Of a stretch of 64,000 nt of DNA, positions 1 through 7,420 are shown piece by piece. Below the pieces are notes generated by a model that was not told where the DNA came from, did no database searches, and saw nothing but the letters and a program-made list of their open reading frames with translations. Numbering within the stretch: the stretch's first letter is position 1; each line of letters starts with the position of its first letter. Both the position numbers and the translations under genes were made by a program. The DNA comes from Kitasatospora purpeofusca (lineage in GTDB: Bacteria; Actinomycetota; Actinomycetes; Streptomycetales; Streptomycetaceae). The stretch lies in contig NZ_JODS01000016.1 of the NCBI RefSeq assembly GCF_000718025.1, forward strand, positions 1 through 64,000. The letters are read 5' to 3'.

Positions 1-81
1 GTCGCCCGCGAGATCTACCGCGCGCTGACTGCAGCACCAGCCGAACAAATCGCTCAAACCGACCTCGCTCCTGCGGCTTGA
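1..81 (+). CDS. C-terminal end of a truncated ORF, possibly a transposase
   Basis: An open frame runs in from the left edge and stops with TGA at 79-81, giving 26 residues that begin VAREIYRALT. That segment resembles the C-terminal tail of some IS110-type transposases, but it is too short for a firm assignment. The 220 bases that follow, up to the next gene, show no other gene. The upstream part lies outside the window. Confidence 0.3.
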   Translation, partial: VAREIYRALTAAPAEQIAQTDLAPAA

Positions 82-301
82 CGTCTATAGGAGCATCCCA
101 CCGGCCCGCACGTCGCCGCAGCGCACGTCGGCGCACGTCCGCGCCCCGCCGCCGGTCCGGCAGGCATCGCCCCGGGCCGGTCGTTAGCATGGGAGTCGCC
201 GAACCAACGGCAGGAACCCGGGTCCGTTCGGCGACGAACGGCCCGCCCCACAGGTGGTCCGCCGGCAGTCGACGTGCGGACGCGCCCCCGGAGGCACAGT
301 G

Positions 302-1873
302 ATGGCCGCTGCTCCCGCCGGCGGATCCTCGCGCTACCTGGTGCTGGCGGCGATGATCTTCGCCGTCGCGATGACCTTCATCGACCAGACCATCGTGTCG
401 ATCGCCGTGCCGAACATCCAGTACGAGCTGAAGCTGACCAGTACGGGCGTGCAGTGGGCGGTCAACGCCTACCTGCTCACCCTGGCGGCGTTCTTCGCCT
501 TCGGCGGCCGGCTCGCCGACACCGTCGGCCACCGCAGGATGGTGGTGCTCGGGGTGGTGGTCTTCGCGGGCGCCTCGGCCTGCTGCGGCCTCACCCCCAC
601 CGGGAGCCTGGCGGAGGCGTGGCTGATCACCTTCCGTGCCGTCCAGGGCTTCGGCGGCGCCATCATGTTCCCGGCGGCGCTGGCGATCGTGGTGCAGAGC
701 TTCGCACTGCGCGAGCGGGGGCGGGCGCTGGCCCTGTTCTTCGGTATCGCGGGCGGTCTGACCGCGATCGGACCGGTCCTGGGCGGCTACCTGACCGAGT
801 GGACCTGGCGTGCCATCTTCTGGGTGAACCTGCCGGTGGCGGCCGTCGCGCTGGCGCTGGTCGCGATCTCCAAGCCGGTGACGGAGAGTCGCCCGGCGCC
901 GATGGACTACCGGGGCCTGGCCCTGATCGCCGGCGGTGTCGCGCTGAGCGTCTTCGGGTTCCAGCAGTCGCAGGTCTGGGGCTGGTCCAACCCGGCGATC
1001 GGGCTCTGCATCGCGGCCGGAGTCGCGCTGCTGGTCGTCTTCGCGTTCGTCGAGAAGCGCACCGCCTCGCCGCTGATCAAGGTGGACATCTTCCGCATCC
1101 GCGCGTTCTCGGTGCAGAACCTGGTACTCGGTATCTCGATGCTGGTCTTCGTCCCGGTGTTCTTCTTCTCCAGCGAGTACGCGCAGATCGCGCTGGGCGA
1201 CTCCTCCTCGGAGGCCGGCGTCTTCCTGCTCTGGTTCTTCATCGGCTTCGTGATCGCCTCGCAGATCGGCGGCCGGATGCTCGACCGGGGCGGGGCCAAA
1301 CGCCCGGTGGTGCTGGGGTGCGTGCTGGCCGCGATCGGGTTCCACCTGTGGGCGGGCGACGTGACCTCGCTGAGCTTCAGTGAGCAGCAGTGGGACGTCG
1401 TGCTGGCGGGCGCCGGCATGGGCTTCATGCTCTCGCCCGCCAGCACGGACGCGGTCAACCGGGCCTCGCGGCTGTCCTACGGCGAGGCGACCGGCATCAC
1501 CCAGACGGTCCGCAACTACGCCGCCAGTCTGGGGCTGGCGGTGCTGGGCACCGTCCTGGTCACCGACCTGCGGACCCGGCTGACCGACTCCCTGGTCGCC
1601 CAGGGCCTGCCGCAGGACCAGGCGGAAGCCACGGCCGCCCACCTCTCCCAGGTCCAGACGCAGAGCGGCGGGAGCGGGAGCGCCGCGGCCGTCCCGCAGT
1701 TCTTCCGGGAGGACTTCGCCCACGCCACCCAGACGGTCTTCCACTGGATGGCTGTCATCATGGCCGTGGCGGCGCTGGTGGCGATCGTCGGCCTCCGCCG
1801 GGGCGTGCAGGCCGAGGTCGCCGCGGAGGAGCAGGAGCAGCCGCTGCCGAGCGGACGCGAGGGCGCAGCCTGA
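302..1873 (+). CDS. MFS multidrug exporter, DHA2 (EmrB/QacA) type, 14 TM
   Basis: The product (523 aa) should be a proton-driven drug or metabolite exporter in the cytoplasmic membrane. The N-terminal helix contains DQTIVSIAVPNIQ, the motif C-like signature of DHA2 exporters. It is followed by GGRLADTVGHRR, the loop 2-3 motif A of the major facilitator superfamily, and GIAGGLTAIGPVLGGYLTE, the antiporter motif C. About 14 hydrophobic segments can be counted, and the length is normal for the family. I chose ATG 302 because GGAGG lies just upstream at about 289-293; a GTG at 254 would add 16 non-hydrophobic residues. The substrate cannot be read from sequence. No TetR or MarR regulator adjoins it. 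Confidence 0.9.
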   Translation: MAAAPAGGSSRYLVLAAMIFAVAMTFIDQTIVSIAVPNIQYELKLTSTGVQWAVNAYLLTLAAFFAFGGRLADTVGHRRMVVLGVVVFAGASACCGLTPTGSLAEAWLITFRAVQGFGGAIMFPAALAIVVQSFALRERGRALALFFGIAGGLTAIGPVLGGYLTEWTWRAIFWVNLPVAAVALALVAISKPVTESRPAPMDYRGLALIAGGVALSVFGFQQSQVWGWSNPAIGLCIAAGVALLVVFAFVEKRTASPLIKVDIFRIRAFSVQNLVLGISMLVFVPVFFFSSEYAQIALGDSSSEAGVFLLWFFIGFVIASQIGGRMLDRGGAKRPVVLGCVLAAIGFHLWAGDVTSLSFSEQQWDVVLAGAGMGFMLSPASTDAVNRASRLSYGEATGITQTVRNYAASLGLAVLGTVLVTDLRTRLTDSLVAQGLPQDQAEATAAHLSQVQTQSGGSGSAAAVPQFFREDFAHATQTVFHWMAVIMAVAALVAIVGLRRGVQAEVAAEEQEQPLPSGREGAA

Positions 1874-1918
1874 GCCGTGCCGCGCCGGGCCGGGCCGACA
1901 CGGGAAAGGAATCCGGGA

Positions 1919-2395
1919 ATGAACTCCTCGACGCTGCTGGACCTCGTACGGGAGGCGGCCGGCGCCGGTGTCTGGCGCGGGGAAGGGAACCTCGTCGAGG
2001 AAGCCCTGGAGAACATCGAGTACTTCCCGGCCCCGCCGAGCCACGAGCCCGACGGGACTGACGGGACTGACGGGCCCGACGGCATCGACCCGCTCGAACT
2101 GGCGGCCGCCCTGGTGGAGGCGGTGCGGGCCTGGGTCCGGGACGCCGCGTCGGACGGAACGGGACGGCCCGGGACCGTGTACCTGTGGCACGACGACCAG
2201 GCGGCGCAGCTGCGCATGTCGTTCGTCTCCGGCGGACGCGAGGACATCCCGTTCCGGGCGCCCCTGCTCTTCCTCGACCGACCGCACGACATCGTCGAGG
2301 ACTTCCTCGCCCGCGCGTACCGGGGGCCGGACGACCCCGTGAAGATCTTCGCGCTCGGAGTGGAGGACGGGGCCCGGACCGCTTCCGACCGGTAG
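1919..2395 (+). CDS. Hypothetical protein, 158 aa
   Basis: I recognise no family. The protein is acidic and soluble, with no signal peptide or membrane segment. A GTDGTDGPDG stretch at about residues 45-54, encoded by a 9-base repeat, separates an N-terminal helix-rich part from a C-terminal part containing TVYLWHDDQAAQLRMSFVS and a region rich in Phe, Leu and Asp. ATG 1919 is preceded by GGGAAAGGA at about 1902-1910. The gene lies 45 bp after the exporter and may be co-transcribed with it. It ends just before a strong hairpin. Confidence 0.7.
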   Translation: MNSSTLLDLVREAAGAGVWRGEGNLVEEALENIEYFPAPPSHEPDGTDGTDGPDGIDPLELAAALVEAVRAWVRDAASDGTGRPGTVYLWHDDQAAQLRMSFVSGGREDIPFRAPLLFLDRPHDIVEDFLARAYRGPDDPVKIFALGVEDGARTASDR

Positions 2396-2416
2396 AACTG
2401 CCCGGGACGGAGCACT

Positions 2417-2454
2417 GCGGCGGGGCGGCAGCCTTCCGGTTGCCGCCCCGCCGC
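2417..2454. terminator. Bidirectional rho-independent-like hairpin
   Basis: A perfect 14-bp inverted repeat (2417-2430 and 2441-2454) encloses a 10-base loop. It lies between the converging ends of the genes at 1919-2395 and 2473-5109, so it can serve both. Confidence 0.8.
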
Positions 2455-2472
2455 CGACCAGGCCGCGTGCCG

Positions 2473-5109
2473 TCAGCCCTGGGTCGGCCAGGCGTCGGTG
2501 AAGTAGCCGAACAGGTCGGCGATGATGTCGGTGCTGCCGACGTGGTTGTAGACGTCGACCTTGCCGTCCGCGCCGACCGGGGTGGTGACGTGGTTGGGCA
2601 CCGTCTGGCCGGCCAGCAGGTTGAGGTTGCTGGTGCCGGGGCGCGGGGCGCCGTGGGCGTGCACGGTGAGGTAGCTGTCGTCGGTGGTGTTGGTGGACGT
2701 CACGTTAAGGACGGCGGCCCGGGCGCCGGCCGGGATGCCGCCGACGACGGTGGTGCTGTCCGGGCCGGGCTTGGCGAACGGCGTGTCGCGGGTGTCGGTG
2801 AGGCGCACGGGCACGGTCGGCGTGAACCTGGCCTTGCCGTTCGGGGCGTAGTACCCGAAGACGTCGAGGACGACGTGCGTCGAACCGGCGTTGTTGTACA
2901 CGTTGACGGTGCCGTCCGGACCGACCGGGACGACGACCTGGTTGGACTTGTCCTTGCCGGGCTCCGGGTTCAGGTTGGAGCTGACCGGCTTGCTCCCGCC
3001 GCCCGGGTACACCTTGAGGTGGGTGTCGACGGCGGTCTCGGTGCTGGTCAGGTTGAGCACCACGGAGGTGGCGTCCGTCGGGACACCGCCGACGCCGGCG
3101 ACCTTCACCGCGCGGGTCTCGCCCCAGCCGAGCTTGGCGCTGTCACGGGTGTCCACCAGCCGGTTCGGCGACAGCGGGGTGAACAGGTCGCCGCCGTTGG
3201 GGCGGTAGAAGCCGACGACGTCGACGATCACCTCGGCGCGGCCGGCGTTCAGCATGGTGCTGATCCGCTTGGCGTCGCCGATCGGCACGGTGACGAGGTT
3301 GGACGAGGTGCGGCCGGCGGCCACGTTCACGTTGGAAGTGGTCGGGCGCGGCTGGCCGGTCGGCCAGACGGTGAGGTGGGTGTCCTCGGTGGCCTCGGTG
3401 ACGGTCACGTTCAGGACGACCGTGGAGACATTGCCCGGCACGCCGTTCGCCCCGGGCGCGGTACCGGTCGGCAGGGTGAAGGGCACCTCGCGGCCGCCCG
3501 TGAGGTCCAGGTTCGCGTCCTCGCGGGTGTCGGCCAGCCGGTACGGCTGGGTGCGCAGGAACCCGGTCGGGGCGTACGCGGCCCGGAAGGGGTGGGCGGC
3601 GGTGCTGGTGCGGCCGGCGGTGTCGGTGACCGTCACGGTGACCGTGTAGTCGCCCGGCGAGGCGTACCCGTGGACGACCGGGTCGAGGGCGTTGCGGGTG
3701 ACGGCGGGGGAGCCGTCGCCGTAGTCCACCACGAGCTTGGCGACCGGCCACGGCGAGGAGGTCGCCGAGGGGTCGAGCCGCACGCCCAGCGGCGGCGCGT
3801 CGGAGGTGTCGAACTGGTCCGGAACGACCTGCTGGACGGTGGCGCGGGCGGTCAGCGGCCCGGGGACCGTGCTCTTCACCTGCACCGCGTACCGACCGGT
3901 GAACGGCTGCCCGCCGCCGGTGTCCACGGTGACGTTCGCGTAGAAGGTGCCCGCCTTGGTGTAGACGTGCTTGACGGACGGGGAGTCGGAGGTGACCGAG
4001 GGGGTGCCGTCGCCGAAGTCGTAGCGGTAGGTCATCACGGAGGTCGGCCAGTGCGCCGTCTCCGGGCCGGTGGTCGCCGTCAGCGTGATCTCGGTGCCGT
4101 ACGGGGCCTGCCGGTGGTCGGCCGCCAACTGGGCGGTGGTGATGGGCTCCTGGCGCTCGCTCGCGCCGCGGTCGTGGTAGCCGAGGCCGGTGCCCAGGTT
4201 CGGGCGGGACGGGTCGTCGGCCGGGTGCGCGGCCGGCACGAAGCCCGGCGCGTTCTCGTCGGCGGAGTCGACGACCTCGCTGTTCGCGGCGTTGCCGTCC
4301 TGCCAGCGCGGCAGCACGTGGTCGTGGGTGCCGGCCCGGCCGTCCGTTGCGGCGGCGAGGGACTCGGGCGTGGAGTGCGCGGCGCCGGCCCAGAGGTACG
4401 GCGTTCCGCTGCCGAAGTTCGTCCAGTACGGCGCGACGGTGTTGGAGCCGGCCCGGGTGTCCTTGGCCGACAGGGCGGAGACCACGATCTCCGCGCCCGA
4501 AGGGTTCGGGCAGTTGTACGGCGCGGCGGGCGAGAAGTGGTTGCGCACCAGGTTGTTGAAGACGCTGGAGCCGGAGGAGTCGCCGGCCAGCTCGATGCCT
4601 GCGGTGCAGCCGTCGGCGACCGTGTTGTTGGTAAGAGTCGTCCCGGGGGAGTCGGTGACCTTGATCCCGAAGGCGTCGGCGCGGACCACGGTGACCCGGT
4701 TCGAACCGGTGACCTGGATCTCCCGCGCGTTCATCGACCGCAGGACGACATCGTGCACACCGGACAGCCGTATGTCGCCGTCCACCGAGCCCTTGATGGT
4801 GAGGGGCCGACCGGGCTCGCCGGACTTGGTGATCACGGTCCCGGCGCCGTACGAGGACCGGACCACCTGGACGGTCTGGCCCGGCAGCGCCGCCGCGGCG
4901 GCCGCGTCGACGGAGCAGAACGGCTTCGTCGCCGTGCCCGTCGCGGTGTCCGAGCACGTCGGGTCCCCGGCGTCGACCCGCAGCACCCCGGATTCCTCGC
5001 CGCTCGAGCCGACCGGGCCGGTGGCGGCGGAAGCCGTGGCGGCGGGCAGGCCACCGAGCACGGTGACGAGGCCTGCGGCGAGCAGGCCCTTGGCGCGAGT
5101 GGGTCGCAC
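2473..5109 (-). CDS. Secreted surface protein: beta-helix, PKD domains and three C-terminal repeats
   Basis: This is an 878-aa exported protein. GTG 5109 is preferred because GGAGGA sits 7 bases upstream and a signal peptide starts right there (RPTRAKGLLAAGLVTVLGG, cleavage after ATASA). Residues about 40-290 look like a right-handed parallel beta-helix with repeated short strands and Asn turns (TLTNNTV, GSSVFNNLV). Two PKD-type domains follow, with YRYDFGDGTPS and LVVDYGDGSPA. The last 400 residues are three copies of a domain of about 130 residues, each opening near RL(V/T/A)DTR, passing through VVLNVT, and ending in VDVVGFY, LDVFGYY or ADLFGYF. Such repeats are common in actinobacterial secreted proteins of unknown role. 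Carbohydrate binding or surface adhesion is an inference. Antisense frames across this gene are shadows of its codon bias. Confidence 0.85.
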   Translation of the reverse strand: MRPTRAKGLLAAGLVTVLGGLPAATASAATGPVGSSGEESGVLRVDAGDPTCSDTATGTATKPFCSVDAAAAAALPGQTVQVVRSSYGAGTVITKSGEPGRPLTIKGSVDGDIRLSGVHDVVLRSMNAREIQVTGSNRVTVVRADAFGIKVTDSPGTTLTNNTVADGCTAGIELAGDSSGSSVFNNLVRNHFSPAAPYNCPNPSGAEIVVSALSAKDTRAGSNTVAPYWTNFGSGTPYLWAGAAHSTPESLAAATDGRAGTHDHVLPRWQDGNAANSEVVDSADENAPGFVPAAHPADDPSRPNLGTGLGYHDRGASERQEPITTAQLAADHRQAPYGTEITLTATTGPETAHWPTSVMTYRYDFGDGTPSVTSDSPSVKHVYTKAGTFYANVTVDTGGGQPFTGRYAVQVKSTVPGPLTARATVQQVVPDQFDTSDAPPLGVRLDPSATSSPWPVAKLVVDYGDGSPAVTRNALDPVVHGYASPGDYTVTVTVTDTAGRTSTAAHPFRAAYAPTGFLRTQPYRLADTREDANLDLTGGREVPFTLPTGTAPGANGVPGNVSTVVLNVTVTEATEDTHLTVWPTGQPRPTTSNVNVAAGRTSSNLVTVPIGDAKRISTMLNAGRAEVIVDVVGFYRPNGGDLFTPLSPNRLVDTRDSAKLGWGETRAVKVAGVGGVPTDATSVVLNLTSTETAVDTHLKVYPGGGSKPVSSNLNPEPGKDKSNQVVVPVGPDGTVNVYNNAGSTHVVLDVFGYYAPNGKARFTPTVPVRLTDTRDTPFAKPGPDSTTVVGGIPAGARAAVLNVTSTNTTDDSYLTVHAHGAPRPGTSNLNLLAGQTVPNHVTTPVGADGKVDVYNHVGSTDIIADLFGYFTDAWPTQG

Positions 5110-5282
5110 GGTGCGGTCCTCCGAGGGGGAGCGGGAGCCCGACCCGTCGGGCCCGGGCCCGACGGGGGCGGAACGGCCCGCGTGGATCGCAGGCGGAGTA
5201 ATTATGACGAGCGTTCCGGAAGCGCCGACCACCACCCCCCCACCGTGAGGGCACACCGCGTCCACTTCTTCGTACCGCCCCG

Positions 5283-5304
5283 GTCCCGGCCGCCGGGCCG
5301 GGAC
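5283..5304. terminator. Hairpin downstream of the RsbW-like gene
   Basis: A 9-bp inverted repeat (5283-5291 and 5296-5304) with a 4-base loop lies 6 bases past the stop of the ATP-binding gene at 5311-5793. Confidence 0.6.
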
Positions 5305-5310
5305 TGCCCG

Positions 5311-5793
5311 TCACCAGGTGCGGCACGGTCGCGCCGACGGGCGCGGGAGCGGTGCCGCGGACCGGTCGGGCAGCAGGGCGTGAACGGTCTTGCCGCTGCC
5401 GGGGTCGAGCGTCAGGGTGAGGCTGTCGGTGAGGGCGGCGACCAGGAGGAGCCCTCGGCCGTGGACGTTCTCCGAGGACAGGGGGACGACCGCGGGCGGG
5501 GTCCGGCTGGTGTCGCTGACGTCGATGCCGATGGCGTGCCGGTGCGAGGTCAGGGTGAGGCGCCCGGGGCCGTCGGTGTGCTGGACGACGTTCGCGGCCA
5601 GCTCGGTGACGACGAGCAGGGCGTCGGCGAGCAGGGAACGGTCGCCCGGGCGGGTGCGGCGCAGGAAGGCGCGGGTGGTCGAGCGGAGTCGGGCCGCGCA
5701 CCGGGCGTCGTTGGGGAAGGACAGACAGACGCTGTCCGTGGAAGGGCGGGTCCTGTTCGGGTGGATCGGCGGGGTCTGGGTCGCGGTGTTCAT
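5311..5793 (-). CDS. RsbW-like ATP-binding (anti-sigma/serine kinase) protein
   Basis: A single GHKL ATPase domain of 160 aa, as in the many stand-alone HATPase_c_2 regulators of streptomycetes. The N-box reads ELAANVVQH, the G1 region IDVSDTSRTPP, and the G2 box HGRGLLLVAALTD, ending in the usual GKTV strand. Family members either bind a sigma factor or phosphorylate an anti-anti-sigma protein. No partner sigma or STAS gene lies next to it, so its target is unknown. ATG 5793 has GAAGGA upstream. A terminator-like hairpin follows, and 153 bases separate it from the Trp-rich protein gene upstream, so the two may be transcribed separately. Confidence 0.88.
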   Translation of the reverse strand: MNTATQTPPIHPNRTRPSTDSVCLSFPNDARCAARLRSTTRAFLRRTRPGDRSLLADALLVVTELAANVVQHTDGPGRLTLTSHRHAIGIDVSDTSRTPPAVVPLSSENVHGRGLLLVAALTDSLTLTLDPGSGKTVHALLPDRSAAPLPRPSARPCRTW

Positions 5794-5858
5794 GGTCGGC
5801 CGGTCCTTCGTGTCCCGTCCGTCGGACGGGGCGGGCGGCGGTGGTGTTGTGCGGGGCG

Positions 5859-5893
5859 CGGCCCCCGAGGGGCGGTGCCGCGATCGGGGGCCG
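5859..5893. terminator. Hairpin downstream of the Trp/His-repeat gene
   Basis: A 10-bp inverted repeat (5859-5868 and 5884-5893) lies about 54 bases beyond the stop of the gene at 5947-6333, on its downstream side. Confidence 0.5.
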
Positions 5894-5946
5894 GTGAGGC
5901 GGGCCGGCCGGGGCAGCGGACTGCCGACCCGGCCGACGACGGGGTG

Positions 5947-6333
5947 TCAGTGCCAGCAGTTCCAGTAGCCGTCGTGCCAGACCTTCTCCCAGTGGGCGGA
6001 CTGCCAGAGGTTCTTCCAGCCGGCCTCGTGCCAGACCTGGTGCCAGTAGCCCTGGTGCCACTGGTGGTGGCCGTCCCACCAGCCGGGCTGCCACTGGTTC
6101 TGCCACGAGCCGGAGTGCCAGGCCTTCGACCAGTGCCCGGGGACGAGCTTGTTCTCCCACCAGCCGGGGTGCCAGGTGCACGTGCCATGGCCGTGCTGAT
6201 GCGTCTGGACGGTGGACGTGGCGACCGTCGGGGCCGCGGAGGCCGAGGTGGCGGTCGTCAGGGCGGCGCCGCCGGCCAGCAGGGCGCCGGCCATGGCGAC
6301 GGCCAGCGGGCGCCGGATTCGCGTTGCGTGCAT
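5947..6333 (-). CDS. Small secreted Trp/His-rich nonapeptide-repeat protein
   Basis: A 128-aa protein of a kind I do not recognise. Residues 1-34 form a signal peptide (MHATRIRRPLAVAMAG, cleavage near SASAA). The mature part holds about 18 Trp and 14 His in roughly 94 residues. From residue 68 on, Trp recurs with alternating spacings of 4 and 5, that is a nonapeptide of the form xxxW(H/Q)xxxW: SKAWHSGSW, QNQWQPGWW, HHQWHQGYW, HQVWHEAGW, KNLWQSAHW, EKVWHDGYW. Two Cys (52 and 126) bracket the repeat and could pair. ATG 6333 has a perfect AAGGAGGTG site. Its neighbours are the RsbW-like gene and the SigK locus. Metal or haem binding, or an envelope structural role, are possibilities only. Confidence 0.85.
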   Translation of the reverse strand: MHATRIRRPLAVAMAGALLAGGAALTTATSASAAPTVATSTVQTHQHGHGTCTWHPGWWENKLVPGHWSKAWHSGSWQNQWQPGWWDGHHQWHQGYWHQVWHEAGWKNLWQSAHWEKVWHDGYWNCWH

Positions 6334-6561
6334 GGTTGTACACCTCCTTCCTGAGACGTGGATGTGAGGTGAGGGGGCCGGCCGACGGGGCTTCCGGGGC
6401 CGGGGGACCTTCCTGCCCTTGATTCGCCGCGACGGCCGGGGCGGATTGGCCGGTTCCGGATACCGGGTGCGCCCCGGCCCCGGGCCCGGGCGTGAGGAGG
6501 CCGTCGGGGCACGGGGTAGCTGTCGGGGCGTGGGGAAGCCGCCGGGGAAGGGGGAAACGGT

Positions 6562-6595
6562 GCTGTCCCCGGCCACGGGGAGGACCGGGGACAGC
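6562..6595. terminator. Hairpin after the fasciclin lipoprotein gene
   Basis: An 11-bp perfect inverted repeat (6562-6572 and 6585-6595) with a 12-base loop lies 14 bases beyond the stop of the fasciclin gene. It closes the oxidoreductase-fasciclin transcription unit. Confidence 0.75.
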
Positions 6596-6608
6596 GGTTC
6601 GGGGCGGG

Positions 6609-7277
6609 TCAGGAGGCGGGCATCAGAACGGTGTCGACGATGTAGACGGTGGCGTTGGCCGTCTGCACGTTCCCGCACAGCACCTTGGCGGAGCCGTTGA
6701 CGGTGAAGTCGGGAGTGCTGCCGGTGGCGGTGACCTCGTGGGCCTCCAGGGTCTTGTGAGCACCCGTCAGCGTGGTGGGGGAGAGGCGCTGGGGCACCAC
6801 GTGGTAGGTGAGGATCCTGGTGAGCTTGTCCTTGTCGGCGAGGACGGCGTCGAGGTCCTTCTTCGGCAGCTTGGCGAAGGCGTCGTCGGTGGGGGCGAAG
6901 ACGGTGATGTCCTTCGCCGAGTTGAGGGTGTCCACGAGTCCGGCCTTGGTGACGGCGGCGACCAGGGTGGAGAGCAGGGGGTTGTGCGAGGCCGCGGTGG
7001 CGACCGGGTCGGCGGCCATGCCGGCGAAGGAACCCGCGCCGTCCTTGGGCACGGCGGCGCAGGCGGTGCCGAACGGCTGCCCGGCCGTCGCCCGGTCGGC
7101 TGCGGGGTCCGCCATGGGGGCCGCAGCGGGGGCGGTGGCCGCGGCCGTGGTGGCCGCACCGGCGGCGGTGTCGGACGCCTTGCCTCCGTCGTCCCCGCCG
7201 CAGGCGGTGAGGGAGGCGGCGAGGATGCCTCCGACGAGCAGGGCGGTGAAGGGCTTGCGGTGCTGGATGGCGGTCAT
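6609..7277 (-). CDS. Fasciclin (FAS1) domain lipoprotein, MPT83-like
   Basis: A 222-aa exported lipoprotein. The signal ends in a lipobox with LTAC, so Cys would be acylated and anchored on the outer face of the membrane. A low-complexity Ala/Thr linker follows (residues about 30-65), then one FAS1 domain whose two conserved boxes are visible: DITVFAPTDDAFAKLP and, near the C-terminus, TVYIVDTVLMP, with YHVVPQRL between them. The mycobacterial counterparts MPT70 and MPT83 are FAS1 proteins controlled by SigK. Here a SigK/RskA pair lies 2.2 kb away, so the same wiring is likely. The adhesive role is inferred from the family. ATG 7277 has a purine-rich upstream site. A terminator follows. Confidence 0.93.
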   Translation of the reverse strand: MTAIQHRKPFTALLVGGILAASLTACGGDDGGKASDTAAGAATTAAATAPAAAPMADPAADRATAGQPFGTACAAVPKDGAGSFAGMAADPVATAASHNPLLSTLVAAVTKAGLVDTLNSAKDITVFAPTDDAFAKLPKKDLDAVLADKDKLTRILTYHVVPQRLSPTTLTGAHKTLEAHEVTATGSTPDFTVNGSAKVLCGNVQTANATVYIVDTVLMPAS

Positions 7278-7293
7278 CGGTTTCTTCTCTTCT

Positions 7294-7383
7294 CGGACAG
7301 CGGTGTTGTGACGGACAGCGGTGTTGTGACGGACGGTGGTGTCGTGTCGAACGGTGATGTCGTGCCGGACGGTGGTGTCGTGT
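7294..7383. repeat. 18-bp tandem repeat array, five copies
   Basis: Five consecutive 18-base units occupy most of the gap between the oxidoreductase stop (7421) and the fasciclin start (7277). Units 1 and 2 (7294-7311, 7312-7329) are identical, units 3 and 5 are identical, and unit 4 differs by a few bases. The core is CGGACRGYGGTGTYGTG. It lies in the leader of the fasciclin gene and could act as a transcript spacer, a protein-binding array or a contraction-prone minisatellite. Confidence 0.85.
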
Positions 7384-7420
7384 CGCACGCGGCAGAGGGC
7401 CCGCCGCGCTTCGGGGTCAG

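Noticed and set aside
2185..6354. Very long open frames on the strand opposite to the surface-protein, RsbW-like and Trp/His genes, one of more than 1300 codons.
   Set aside because: They are mirror images of GC-rich third positions in the real genes, are full of Arg/Gly/Val and lack recognisable motifs or ribosome sites.
7294..7383. Tandem repeats as a CRISPR array.
   Set aside because: Units abut with no spacers and no cas genes are present; they are simple direct repeats. The same applies to the arrays at 9261, 14472 and 17658.
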